From Mycobacterium numidiamassiliense (GTDB lineage Bacteria > Actinomycetota > Actinomycetes > Mycobacteriales > Mycobacteriaceae): a stretch of DNA of 64,000 nucleotides. How positions within the stretch are numbered: position 1 is the stretch's first letter; the number at the start of each line of letters is the position of its first letter. Positions 41,002-49,817 of the stretch are shown piece by piece. The stretch spans positions 3,087,066 to 3,151,065 of the forward strand of contig NZ_FUEZ01000004.1 in NCBI RefSeq assembly GCF_900157365.1, written 5' to 3'. The notes beneath the pieces are model-generated. The model did not search any database. It had not been told where the DNA came from and worked only from the letters and a program-made list of their open reading frames with translations. Both the position numbers and the translations under genes were made by a program.

Positions 41002-43044
41002 ATGACCAGAGCAGCTGATGTCACTCGGCCTTCGCCGCGACGCGTGTTCCGCGATCGCCGCGAGGCCGGCCGTGTGTTGGCAAACCTCCTCAGCGCCTAC
41101 CGCAACCAACATGACGTGATCGTCCTGGGCTTGGCGCGGGGTGGACTGCCTGTCGCGTGGGAGGTGGCGGCGGCGCTGCACGCCCCGCTTGATGCCTTTG
41201 TCGTGCGCAAACTCGGTGCCCCTGGTCACGAAGAGTTTGCAGTTGGAGCGATGGCCAGTGGGGGCCGTGTAGTGGTCAACGACGATGTGGTGCGCGGCTT
41301 ACGCATCACCCCCCAGGAACTGCGCGCCGTCGCCGCGCGTGAAGGGCGGGAACTGGTTCGGCGCGAGGCCGCGTATCGCGGTGGACGCCCACCTCTCGAC
41401 GTGACCGGCAAGACGGTCATCCTCGTCGATGACGGGTTGGCCACCGGCGCAAGTATGTTCGCGGCGGTGCAGGCGTTACGAGAAGCCGAGCCCGCACATA
41501 TCGTGATCGCGGTGCCGGCCGCTCCAGAATCCACCTGCCGGGAATTCGCCGGGTTGGTCGACGACGTTGTCTGCGCGAGTATGCCCACCCCGTTCTTCGC
41601 GGTCGGCGAGTCGTTCTGGGATTTCAGCCAGGTCTGCGACGAGGAGGTTCGCCAGCTGCTCGCGACCCCGACGACAGGGGCCTCGATCGGCCAGCCCTCG
41701 ACGCGGACGCCGGCCGAGGTGATCAGCAGCGTTGCGATTGATGCCCCGGGCGGTATTCCGCCGCGCGAGACGTTGGAGCAGCTCATCGGTGACGCGCGGA
41801 TCGTCTTGATCGGCGAGAGTTCGCATGGGACCCACGAGTTCTACGAGGCTCGGGCCGCGATCACGAAATGGCTGATCGACGAAAAGGGTTTCTGCGCCGT
41901 CGCAGCGGAGGCCGACTGGCCCGACGCCTACCGAGTGAATCGGTATGTCCGCGGCCTTGGCGAGGATGAGACCGCCGATGAGGCGTTGAGCGGATTCGAG
42001 CGCTTCCCGGCCTGGATGTGGCGCAACACCGTCGTTCGTGACTTCGTCGATTGGCTACGCCTACGCAACCAACGGCAGGAGTCAAACGGTCAGCGGCAGG
42101 CCGGCTTCTACGGGCTTGATCTCTACAGCCTGCATCGTTCGATGCACGAAGTCGTCACCTACCTCGATAAAATCGACCCGAAGGCGGCAGCTCGGGCGCG
42201 GGAGCGCTATGCGTGCTTCGACCACGCTTCTGCCGACGACGGTCAGGCGTACGGATTTTCGGCGGCGTTCGGAGCCGGCCCATCGTGTGAAAATCAAGCG
42301 ATCGAGCAGCTAGTCGATATCCAACGCAATGCAGTGGCCTACGCGCGTAGGGACGGCCTGCTTGCCGAAGACGAGCTGTTCTACACCGAGCAAAACGCGC
42401 AAACGGTGCGCAACGCCGAGGTGTACTACCGTGCGATGTTCAGTGGCCGTGTTACGTCGTGGAATTTGCGCGACAGGCACATGGCTCAGACACTTGACGC
42501 GTTGCTGCAACATCTGGACCGCCACCACGATGTGCCACCGGCACGAATAGTGGTGTGGGCTCACAACTCTCATGTCGGTGACGCGCGGGCGACCGAGGTC
42601 TCAGCCGACGGTCAGCTCACACTTGGTCAACTTGTCCGCCAGGATTACGGCGATCAGTCGCGCCTCATCGGGTTCAGCACGTACGGCGGCACAGTGACGG
42701 CGGCCAGCGACTGGGGCGGTATTGCTGAACGTAAGACCGTTCGGCCCGCGCTCGACGGCAGTATCGAGGAACTCCTACACGAGACCGGCAGGAGCGCGTT
42801 CCTGGTGTCACCGGACATCAGCCCGGAAGCCGCAGAACCGCTGAGCGTCGTTCGATTGGGGCGCGCCATCGGCGTGATCTACCTGCCCGCCACGGAACGG
42901 CAGAGCCACTACTTCCACGTCCGGCCAGCCGATCAATTCGACGCGATGATCCACATCGATCGGACCCGAGCACTCGAACCGCTGGAACCCACGAGTCTAT
43001 GGATTGCCGGCGAAACGCCGGAAACCTATCCGAGCGGGCTATAA
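41002..43044 (+). CDS. Phosphoribosyltransferase / erythromycin esterase-like fusion (Rv2030c ortholog)
   Basis: 680 residues (Rv2030c has 681). Residues around 12-220 form a type I phosphoribosyltransferase domain, with GLARGGLPVAWEVA and the PRPP loop VILVDDGLATGASM. Residues around 255-670 form an erythromycin-esterase-like domain with VLIGESSHGTHEFYEARA, AVAAEADWPDAYRVNRYVRG, GFYGLDLYS, VVWAHNSHVGDARATE and a late RLGRAIGVIYLP. The joint activity is unknown. It is cotranscribed with hspX (19-bp gap) and pfkB (26-bp gap). A decayed N-terminal fragment of a related protein is at 14806. Confidence 0.92.
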   Translation: MTRAADVTRPSPRRVFRDRREAGRVLANLLSAYRNQHDVIVLGLARGGLPVAWEVAAALHAPLDAFVVRKLGAPGHEEFAVGAMASGGRVVVNDDVVRGLRITPQELRAVAAREGRELVRREAAYRGGRPPLDVTGKTVILVDDGLATGASMFAAVQALREAEPAHIVIAVPAAPESTCREFAGLVDDVVCASMPTPFFAVGESFWDFSQVCDEEVRQLLATPTTGASIGQPSTRTPAEVISSVAIDAPGGIPPRETLEQLIGDARIVLIGESSHGTHEFYEARAAITKWLIDEKGFCAVAAEADWPDAYRVNRYVRGLGEDETADEALSGFERFPAWMWRNTVVRDFVDWLRLRNQRQESNGQRQAGFYGLDLYSLHRSMHEVVTYLDKIDPKAAARARERYACFDHASADDGQAYGFSAAFGAGPSCENQAIEQLVDIQRNAVAYARRDGLLAEDELFYTEQNAQTVRNAEVYYRAMFSGRVTSWNLRDRHMAQTLDALLQHLDRHHDVPPARIVVWAHNSHVGDARATEVSADGQLTLGQLVRQDYGDQSRLIGFSTYGGTVTAASDWGGIAERKTVRPALDGSIEELLHETGRSAFLVSPDISPEAAEPLSVVRLGRAIGVIYLPATERQSHYFHVRPADQFDAMIHIDRTRALEPLEPTSLWIAGETPETYPSGL

Positions 43045-43070
43045 CCACATTACGAACGGAGTCAACCAAT

Positions 43071-44057
43071 ATGGGGGTGCCAGCCGAGCCGGATCCCAGC
43101 CGACCGCAGATCGTCACGTTGACGATGAACCCGGCGCTGGACATCACGACAAGTGTTGACACTGTACAGCCGACCGAGAAATTGCGCTGCGAGACAACGC
43201 GTTACGACCCAGGGGGTGGCGGCATCAACGTCGCCCGGGTCGTGCACGTGCTCGGCGGGTCGGTGTCAGCCGTATTTCCGGCCGGCGGCCCGACTGGTGA
43301 TCTTGTTATGTCGCTTCTCGGCGAGGCGGGAGTACCATTTCGGCACATTCCGATCGCGGCGTCGACCCGCGAGAGCTTTACGGTCAACGAGAACACCAGC
43401 GGCCAGCAGTACCGCTTCGTCCTTCCAGGGCCACGCCTGACGTCCGCAGAACAAAAGGGGTGCATGGACCAGTTGCGTACCGCTGCGGAATCGGCCGAAT
43501 TCGTTGTGGCGAGCGGTAGCCTGCCACCGGGCGTGTCTGGTGATTACTACCAGCGTGTGGCCGACATCTGTAGCCATCTCGGTGTCCGCCTCATTCTGGA
43601 CACCTCGGGTGGCGGCTTACAGCACGTCTCCTCGGGGGTGTACCTGCTGAAAGCAAGCGTGCGTGAACTGCGGGAATGCATCGGGCTTCCGTTGGCCACC
43701 GAGTCGGAGCAATTCGCTGCCGCACATGAACTCGTCGAAAACGGTTGCGCGCAAGTCGTGTTGGTGTCCCTGGGATCTCAGGGTGCGCTGCTTGCGACGC
43801 AGCATGCGAGCCACCGATTTTCGGCGATTCCGATGCTCGGGGGGAGCGGTGTCGGAGCGGGCGACGCGATGGTCGCCGCGATCACGGTAGGCCTCAGTCG
43901 TGGGTGGCCGCTTTTCAAATCGGTTCGGTTGGGCATCGCGGCGGGCGCAGCCATGATGATGACACCTGGTACGGCAGCCTGCGATCGGGCGGATGTGGAC
44001 AAGTTCTTCGCGCTATGTGCGGAACCATCCGACGTCAATGACAGGGATTTGTATTAG
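43071..44057 (+). CDS. pfkB: PfkB-family carbohydrate kinase (Rv2029c ortholog)
   Basis: 328 residues. The sugar-binding motif is DPGGGGINVARVVHVLGG (around 44-61), followed by FPAGGPTGDL and the ATP/catalytic motif GGSGVGAGDAMVAAITVGLS (Asp in GAGD as base). This is the 1-phosphofructokinase/PfkB group; the DosR-regulated Rv2029c homolog is annotated as phosphofructokinase B. ATG 43071 is chosen because it gives the family start and has ggag 11 nt upstream. It is the third gene of the hspX operon. Confidence 0.92.
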   Translation: MGVPAEPDPSRPQIVTLTMNPALDITTSVDTVQPTEKLRCETTRYDPGGGGINVARVVHVLGGSVSAVFPAGGPTGDLVMSLLGEAGVPFRHIPIAASTRESFTVNENTSGQQYRFVLPGPRLTSAEQKGCMDQLRTAAESAEFVVASGSLPPGVSGDYYQRVADICSHLGVRLILDTSGGGLQHVSSGVYLLKASVRELRECIGLPLATESEQFAAAHELVENGCAQVVLVSLGSQGALLATQHASHRFSAIPMLGGSGVGAGDAMVAAITVGLSRGWPLFKSVRLGIAAGAAMMMTPGTAACDRADVDKFFALCAEPSDVNDRDLY

Positions 44058-44182
44058 CGCCTGACCCAAGCTCTTCCGGGACGCGAGAGCGCCGAGTTGT
44101 TTGCTTCGCTCAGATCGATCATTGCCGGACGCACCGGCTGCAGCGTTGGTCGAATGCAGGCCTGTGCCCGACGGCCTAAGTC

Positions 44183-44218
44183 GAAACCAACGTCCTCTGG
44201 GCATAGGACTTCGGTCCC
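44183..44218. promoter_or_regulatory. Tandem DosR boxes upstream of exported protease gene
   Basis: 44205-44218 aggacttcggtccc (seven of nine) and 44183-44196 gaaaccaacgtcct (six of nine), exactly 22 bp apart, 60-95 bp before ATG 44278. Confidence 0.65.
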
Positions 44219-44277
44219 TACTGCCGCGACTCGACATGCCGGATCGTCAAAGACCAGGGTCGACACGAGGAGGAATC

Positions 44278-45738
44278 ATGGCTGGACGCACTCGATGGGG
44301 CCGGGCGTTCGCCTTGCTGTCCTCGGCTGGCCTCGCGGTGTTGGTTGGATCGCCGGGCGTTGCGTCTGCAGACGCCGGGCGTCAACAGGTCAACCCCGAG
44401 GAAAGGGCGGCGGCGATGATACGGCCGGCTGTGATGTACCTCGCGGGCCAAAGCTACGGCCAGGTCCGGTTGCCCAGCGGCCAGATGCTGTCCCAATTTG
44501 GTGAGGGTTCGACCGTTCCCTTTGTGGCAACCTGGACCTGCACCGGTTTCGTCGTCAATCCCGACGGCTGGGTGGCGACCGCAGGTCACTGTGTCGATCC
44601 GCAGAACGCAAAACAGTTGATACTCAAAAACGCGGTGAGCACTTACACGAACCAGTTTCCAGACTCGCCCGAGGCCGGGGACCCTGCCGCAGCCCTCCGG
44701 TGGCTTGTGAAGAACGCACGCGTCGAGGGTGATACCCCCGATCGGGGTCCCGAGACTAGCGTCACTGTGTTGTACGGCACCGGGACAAAGGTCGCCGGGA
44801 AGATGCCGGCCAATGTGGTCGATTTCCGGCCCCTTGGCAAGGGTGACGTCGCTCTGCTCAAGGTGGAGCAGCACAATATGCCATCGTCCGAGCTTGCTAG
44901 CGATGCCGACGTCAGCATCGGCACATCGATTCTTACGGTGGGTTTTTCGGAGGCTACTCAACAGATCACCGGTCCATCGCTAGACCCAACGAACAAGAGT
45001 GGCAAGGTCAGCAAAAAGTCGACCATGAAAACCATGCCGGAGTATGAAGTCGACGCCGCGGTTTCCGAAGGCATGAGCGGCGGCCCGACGGTCGACCTCG
45101 ACGGCAGGGTGATCGGGCTAAACAGCTTCGGCCCTGTCGGCGAACCGCAGGCGTTCAACTTCATCGCACCCGCAGATCGCATCGCGGCAATACTCGCGGG
45201 CAAGGCTGTCAAGGCGACGCTCGGACCTGCCGATGTCTACTACCGCAAAGGGCTGGATCATTACTACTCCGGCCGATACGGCGAGGCGATCAAAGATTTC
45301 GACCAGGCCGCGGCGTTGTCACCCGACTATCCCGGGCTGGCCGATCTCCGGACGAGTGCGGCAAATCTGCGGCAGCAGTACGGCGACGCATCGGTGTTCA
45401 GTAGCTCAAACATGCGTTGGTACATCGCAGGTGCGGTCTTACTGGTGCTCGCGATAGGGGGCCGTGCGATCTTTGTCGCCGTGAGAAACCGTCGGCCCAA
45501 TCGCGCGGAAGTCAAAGCTGTTGATTTCCAGCCAGTCCCGCATGGGTCCGTTGTGGTGGGGGGTGTTGTCACCGAACAAGACGCGGCCCAACCCTTGGGT
45601 GTCGTTCCCGCGCAACAGTTGACGGCGACGGAACCTCACTTCTGCACAAGTTGTGGAGCAGCTCACCACCCTGCCGAAAGGTTCTGCCCGAACTGCGGGA
45701 AGCAAATACCTCTTGGAAAATCAGCGCAAATACGATGA
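44278..45738 (+). CDS. Membrane-anchored trypsin-like serine protease with TPR-like region and zinc ribbon
   Basis: 486 residues from ATG 44278 (aggagg 5 nt upstream). A signal peptide (around 1-33, ending GVASADA) leads into a trypsin-like domain with His104 (TAGHC), Asp190 (GDVALLKVE) and Ser267 (EGMSGGPT). A short TPR-like unit (around 318-352) and a membrane helix (around 381-401) follow. The cytoplasmic tail ends in a CxxC-x10-CxxC zinc ribbon (C456, C459, C470, C473). Signal peptide plus one helix places the protease outside and the zinc ribbon inside, an unusual design for signalling across the membrane. Tandem DosR cores lie upstream. Confidence 0.85.
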   Translation: MAGRTRWGRAFALLSSAGLAVLVGSPGVASADAGRQQVNPEERAAAMIRPAVMYLAGQSYGQVRLPSGQMLSQFGEGSTVPFVATWTCTGFVVNPDGWVATAGHCVDPQNAKQLILKNAVSTYTNQFPDSPEAGDPAAALRWLVKNARVEGDTPDRGPETSVTVLYGTGTKVAGKMPANVVDFRPLGKGDVALLKVEQHNMPSSELASDADVSIGTSILTVGFSEATQQITGPSLDPTNKSGKVSKKSTMKTMPEYEVDAAVSEGMSGGPTVDLDGRVIGLNSFGPVGEPQAFNFIAPADRIAAILAGKAVKATLGPADVYYRKGLDHYYSGRYGEAIKDFDQAAALSPDYPGLADLRTSAANLRQQYGDASVFSSSNMRWYIAGAVLLVLAIGGRAIFVAVRNRRPNRAEVKAVDFQPVPHGSVVVGGVVTEQDAAQPLGVVPAQQLTATEPHFCTSCGAAHHPAERFCPNCGKQIPLGKSAQIR

Positions 45739-45781
45739 CGCACATAAAGCCGCGCCGCGCGTCCGAACGGCATCCGAGCTG

Positions 45782-45795
45782 AGGTCTAATGGCCC
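45782..45795. promoter_or_regulatory. DosR box upstream of USP-dosR genes
   Basis: aggtctaatggccc matches eight of nine fixed positions, 208 bp before the USP start at 46003. A very weak core, 23 bp upstream (45759), may be its partner. This would give autoregulation of dosR through the USP gene, as in the Rv3134c-dosR operon. Confidence 0.65.
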
Positions 45796-45878
45796 CTTCG
45801 TCATCAGCGACAGGCTAAATAAACTGACATTAGGCCGATCAAAGTGGTCTGCCCTCAGGCCGCTAGTCAGGAGTCCAG

Positions 45879-45986
45879 ATGAACCGCCAGTATGCCAAGT
45901 TGGTGGTCGTCGGTGTCGCGACGATACCCGAATTACCCTCCAATTGTGGATATTCCGGCAGCTCAGTTCCTCTGATCCGCGATTGA
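45879..45986 (+). CDS. Possible 35-residue peptide
   Basis: A short frame starts at ATG 45879 (MNRQYAKLVVVGVATIPELP) with an aggag site 6 nt upstream and stops at 45984-45986, 16 bp before the USP gene. It lies in the leader between the DosR core and the USP. It has no recognised family and may be a leader peptide or a chance frame. Confidence 0.3.
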   Translation: MNRQYAKLVVVGVATIPELPSNCGYSGSSVPLIRD

Positions 45987-46002
45987 ATCCGGAAGCCGTG
46001 CC

Positions 46003-46863
46003 ATGAATGAGTCACCCACATCTCGGCCAGTCGTCGTCGGTATAGACGGTTCGAAGGCGGCAATACGCGCGGCGCTCTGGGCGGTCGATGAAGCGGTGAG
46101 CCGCGACGTCCCTTTGCATCTCCTTTACGCGGTTGAGCTGTGCGACGCCCAAGACGCCGAACCGCAGACCACGGCCGGCAGGCTTGCCGGAGCGAAAATG
46201 GCTGTCCGGCAAGCGCTCACGGCGATCCAAGCCGCAGGCAAGGCGGTAAAGATCGAGACGGAGATCTCTCAGGAGCCGCCGATTGGGTTGTTGATCCGCG
46301 CGTCGGCATCAGCGTCGATGGTGTGTGTGGGCGCGGTCGGGCTCCGCCACTTTCAGGCGGGCCGGATGGGTTCCACCGGTGCGGCTCTAGCTGTTTCGGC
46401 GCGCTGCCCCGTAGCGATTATTCGCGGCCATCACGACGAGCCGGGACAGCCTCCGCATGAGATTGTCGTCGAAGTAGACGGTTCTGCCGAGAACGGCGTA
46501 TTGCTGGGCGCCGCCATGGACGAAGCGCAGCTGCGCAACGCGACCGTGTACGCAGTAGTTTGCGCGCCGACGACGTTGGGCGATGACGAAAAGGCGCGCG
46601 ACGGCGATCGGCGAGCATACGCTGACCTTGATCGCCGGCTGGCTCGCTGGAGGCGACGCTATCCGAACCTGGGAGTCAAAGCGGTGGTGATGCACGGCGG
46701 ACTTCTGGATTACCTGGCTCGGAACCGCAGAACGCCGAAGTCGGTGGTCGTCAGCGCCCGAAACCATGCGCACCTCAACGAATTTTTTGGGCCAATCGGC
46801 GGTGCCATACTGCAGGACGCCGAATGCTCACTTCTCATCGTCAATCACCAACAGCGTTTATGA
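46003..46863 (+). CDS. Universal stress protein upstream of dosR (Rv3134c positional counterpart)
   Basis: 286 residues, two USP domains. Domain 1: SRPVVVGIDGSKAAIRAALWAVDEAVSRDVPLHLLYAVE, VKIETEISQEPPIGLLIRASASASMVCVGAVGLRHF and GSTGAALAVSARCPVAIIRG. Domain 2 is divergent and lacks a nucleotide loop (SVVVSARNHAHLNEF). The position directly before dosR is that of Rv3134c, with which it shares the opening VVVGIDGSxAAxxAALWAVDEAVxRD. The dosR ATG is 82 bp downstream without another box, so cotranscription is likely. Confidence 0.88.
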   Translation: MNESPTSRPVVVGIDGSKAAIRAALWAVDEAVSRDVPLHLLYAVELCDAQDAEPQTTAGRLAGAKMAVRQALTAIQAAGKAVKIETEISQEPPIGLLIRASASASMVCVGAVGLRHFQAGRMGSTGAALAVSARCPVAIIRGHHDEPGQPPHEIVVEVDGSAENGVLLGAAMDEAQLRNATVYAVVCAPTTLGDDEKARDGDRRAYADLDRRLARWRRRYPNLGVKAVVMHGGLLDYLARNRRTPKSVVVSARNHAHLNEFFGPIGGAILQDAECSLLIVNHQQRL

Positions 46864-46945
46864 ACCGCGGCGATTGTGAATGATGTGGGATATTGAGGCA
46901 GGTTCCCTGATTCTTCGCTCGAAGGGCCAGCAGGAAGGACTTGCA

Positions 46946-47617
46946 ATGGTAAGGGTTTTCTTGGTCGACGACCATGAGGTCGTTCGCCGCGGTCTTGCCG
47001 ATCTGCTTGCATCGGACCCCGAGCTCGAGGTTGTTGGCGATGCGGGCTCGGCGTCCGAAGCGCTGGTGAGAATACCGGCATTGCGGCCCGACGTCGCCGT
47101 GCTTGACGTGCGCCTCCCCGATGGCAACGGAATCGAATTGTGCCGCGATCTGCTGTCCGAACTCCCGGAGCTGCGATGCCTGATGCTCACGTCGTTCACC
47201 TCGGATGAAGCGATGCTCGAGGCAATCTTGGCGGGTGCCAGCGGCTACGTCGTCAAAGACATCCGGGGCATGGAGCTGGCTCAGGCGATCAAGGACGTCG
47301 GTGCCGGCAAGTCGCTACTGGACAATCGGGCAGCCGCCGCCTTGATGGCGAAACTTCGCGGCGCCGCGGAGCACAAAGATCCCTTGTCTGGATTGACCGA
47401 GCGCGAGCGAACGCTGCTTGCGCTGCTCAGCGAGGGATTGACTAACAGACAGATTGCAGCCCGCATGTTCCTGGCCGAGAAAACGGTGAAGAACTACGTA
47501 TCTCGTTTGCTGGCCAAACTGGGGATGGAGCGGCGCACCCAAGCAGCGGTGTTTGCGTCGAAGCTGGACCATGGATCTCACCCGCCGGTGGCGGATACGG
47601 GCACATCGCCGGCCTGA
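46946..47617 (+). CDS. dosR: Dormancy response regulator DosR (DevR)
   Basis: 223 residues (M. tuberculosis DosR 217), with near-identical domains. The receiver has D8/D9, phospho-acceptor D54 in AVLDVRLPDG, T82 and K104. The NarL-type DNA-binding domain has LTERERTLLALLSEGLTNRQIAARMFLAEKTVKNYVSRLLAKLGMERRTQAAVF, with the K179, K182 and N183 base-contact positions kept. Thr198 is conserved but Thr205, the second PknH site in M. tuberculosis, is serine. ATG 46946 follows aggaagg. It activates genes with the boxes mapped across this window. dosS is not adjacent as usual but 233 bp away, past a hairpin. Confidence 0.97.
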   Translation: MVRVFLVDDHEVVRRGLADLLASDPELEVVGDAGSASEALVRIPALRPDVAVLDVRLPDGNGIELCRDLLSELPELRCLMLTSFTSDEAMLEAILAGASGYVVKDIRGMELAQAIKDVGAGKSLLDNRAAAALMAKLRGAAEHKDPLSGLTERERTLLALLSEGLTNRQIAARMFLAEKTVKNYVSRLLAKLGMERRTQAAVFASKLDHGSHPPVADTGTSPA

Positions 47618-47623
47618 CCGGCC

Positions 47624-47669
47624 GCGCTGACAGCGTAAATGACCGCTAAAGCGGGGGATCTGTCAGCGC
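47624..47669. terminator. Nested hairpin between dosR and dosS
   Basis: Perfect 10-bp arms gcgctgacag (47624-47633) and ctgtcagcgc (47660-47669) enclose a smaller stem ccgc/gcgg. It starts 7 bp after the dosR stop. There is no T tract. It could be a terminator or attenuator reducing dosS expression relative to dosR. Confidence 0.6.
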
Positions 47670-47735
47670 CGATCACTCGGGGCAGCTAGCTGACCGCGAA
47701 GTTGGTCGTCTGACGACTCGCCGACGAGCTCGTCA

Positions 47736-47749
47736 GGGCCGTGGATCCC
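47736..47749. promoter_or_regulatory. Candidate DosR box upstream of dosS
   Basis: gggccgtggatccc matches seven of nine fixed positions, about 100 bp before ATG 47851. A half-site follows at 47759 (gggtc). It could give dosS its own inducible promoter. Confidence 0.45.
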
Positions 47750-47850
47750 GTGCTGTTGGGGTCTAGTCGGAAGGAGACTACGCTGGCGGCAGGCATCTCC
47801 GCGTTGCTCAAAATCGCACTTGTCGCTTTGCGCAACACGCGCAAGCTGCC

Positions 47851-49596
47851 ATGGGGCTAAGAGTGGTGGAGGTGTCTGGTCTGGTGGCCAGCGACGAGAG
47901 TATCTCGGCTTTTGCCGGACTAGGTCAGCGCGGACTAGTCAGCAAGATGCACGAGCAACTAGACGAATTGCTCGCGGCACGCGACCAAATGGAGCAGTTG
48001 CTGCGCGTGATTGTCGAGATCGGTTCAGATCTGGACCTGGACGCAACACTGCGGCGGATCGTTCTCGCAGCCAGGAAACTGACCTCTGCCCCCTATGGGG
48101 CACTGGCCGTACGTGATCCCGAGGGCGTATTGGTCGCATTTGTCCATGAAGGAATCGATGCCGACGCGGCCCGGCGAATCGGGCCCCTACCGGTTGGCAA
48201 GGGTGTTCTCAGTGTGTCACTCCTCGATACGCCGGCGTTGCGTTTAGAGGATCTGACGACGCACCCGGATGCGGTCGGGTTCCCCGAGCACCATCCTCCG
48301 ATGCGGGCTTTTCTTGGTGTACCGATCTCCATCCGGGGGAGGGTATTCGGCAACCTGTATCTGACCCACGATGAGCCGGGTCGGCTGTTCTCTGAATCCG
48401 ACGAGGTCGCCGCTCGAGCGCTGGCGTTGGCGGCGGCGGTCGCCATCGACAATGCGCAACTATTCGAGCGGGAGCGCACCTCGGTGAAGTGGATGGACGC
48501 GAGCCGGGAAATCACGACCGCGCTACTGTCCGTTGTCGAACCGAACCAGGCTCCGTTGCAATTGATTGCTGAACGGGCCTGCGCGTTGACCGAAGCCGAA
48601 CAGGCCATCGTGCTTGTTCCGGTCGACGCCGACCTACCTGCTGACGAAATCGACACGCTGTTTGTCGCTGCGGCGGTGGGGCTGAACGCCTCCGACGTTG
48701 TTGGCCAACGGATTCCCGTTGAGGACTCCAGCAGCGGCGGTGTGTTCCGCTCTGGTAAGCCGATGATCACGGAGGCGCTGAGCTACCCGATTCAAGCATT
48801 CACCGATGTCGGGCAACGTAGCGCGATCCTGATGCCGCTGCGAGCCCATGATGAGGTCGCTGGAGTGATCGCTGTCGCCCGCAGCGCAGATCGGCCTGCA
48901 TTCGATGACAGTTACCTCGACCTGGTGAGTGATTTTGCCACTCACGCTGCGATCGCACTCATGCTTGCGTCGGGCCGCGAGCACGCGCGCCAGCTGGCCC
49001 TGGTGGCTGAGCGTGAGCGCATCGCGCACGACCTCCATGACCATGTCATCCAAAGGTTGTTCGCCGCGGGCATGGATCTGCAGGGCACGGTCGCCCGGGT
49101 GCGCTCGCCGGAGGTTGGCGACCGCCTGAACCGCACGCTGGACGATCTCCAAACCATCATCGAGGAGATCCGCGCGACCATCTTCCAGCTCAAATCTCCC
49201 TCGGATGTCGACGGCGGCTTTCGGAATCGGATTCAACGCATCGTCGCCGACCTGACTGAAGATCGGGACATTGTCACCACCGTCCGCATGCATGGTCCGA
49301 TGACCGCCATCGGCGGCGACCTTGCCGACCACGCCGAAGCGGTTACCGCAGAAGCCGTCAGCAACGCCGTTCGCCACTCCGGCGCCTCCCGAGTGACCGT
49401 CGAAGTCAGCGTTGCCGACATGTTGACTGTCGACATCATTGACAACGGATGCGGTATGCCCGTTGACAACCCGCGGCGAAGCGGCCTAGCCAACATGTCG
49501 TATCGCGCTGAACAGGTCGGTGGCCGCTGCGAGGTCACCAGTCCACCGGAGGGCGGCACTCGCGTTCACTGGACCGCTCCGCTGATCGATCGTTGA
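47851..49596 (+). CDS. dosS: Redox/oxygen sensor histidine kinase DosS (DevS)
   Basis: 581 residues. Two GAF domains (around 60-205 and 225-375) are followed by a HisKA_3 dimerisation/phosphoacceptor region (ERERIAHDLHDHVIQRLFAAG, His396 in LHD) and an HATPase_c domain (VSNAVRHSGAS, DNGCGMP, GLANMSYRAEQVGG). In GAF-A the HHPPMRAFLGVPI segment carries the proximal haem histidine position (about His148). It senses O2/NO/CO through haem and phosphorylates DosR. ATG 47851 lacks a clear ribosome binding site; GTG 47863 is an alternative. Separation from dosR by a hairpin and a candidate own box differs from the M. tuberculosis arrangement. Confidence 0.95.
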   Translation: MGLRVVEVSGLVASDESISAFAGLGQRGLVSKMHEQLDELLAARDQMEQLLRVIVEIGSDLDLDATLRRIVLAARKLTSAPYGALAVRDPEGVLVAFVHEGIDADAARRIGPLPVGKGVLSVSLLDTPALRLEDLTTHPDAVGFPEHHPPMRAFLGVPISIRGRVFGNLYLTHDEPGRLFSESDEVAARALALAAAVAIDNAQLFERERTSVKWMDASREITTALLSVVEPNQAPLQLIAERACALTEAEQAIVLVPVDADLPADEIDTLFVAAAVGLNASDVVGQRIPVEDSSSGGVFRSGKPMITEALSYPIQAFTDVGQRSAILMPLRAHDEVAGVIAVARSADRPAFDDSYLDLVSDFATHAAIALMLASGREHARQLALVAERERIAHDLHDHVIQRLFAAGMDLQGTVARVRSPEVGDRLNRTLDDLQTIIEEIRATIFQLKSPSDVDGGFRNRIQRIVADLTEDRDIVTTVRMHGPMTAIGGDLADHAEAVTAEAVSNAVRHSGASRVTVEVSVADMLTVDIIDNGCGMPVDNPRRSGLANMSYRAEQVGGRCEVTSPPEGGTRVHWTAPLIDR

Positions 49597-49696
49597 CACC
49601 GGACGAAATCCCTAGCAACGCCGCTTGCGGGTCACCCATTCTGTTGCCGCGCCAGCCTCGCGGGGCGGTCGAGATAAACCCGTGGCTCAGATATGT

Positions 49697-49732
49697 GGGA
49701 CGAATGGTGCCGGGGTAGGAGTCTAACGACCC
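49697..49732. promoter_or_regulatory. Tandem DosR boxes upstream of GNAT-USP operon
   Basis: 49719-49732 gagtctaacgaccc (eight of nine) and 49697-49710 gggacgaatggtgc (seven of nine), exactly 22 bp apart, 86-121 bp before ATG 49818. Confidence 0.75.
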
Positions 49733-49817
49733 TGCCCAACCCCTCGGACCAGGCATAACGTCATGTGCAAGGCAACCGGTATGACAGCGTGCGCGCATCA
49801 GCGGTTCGGGAGAAACG

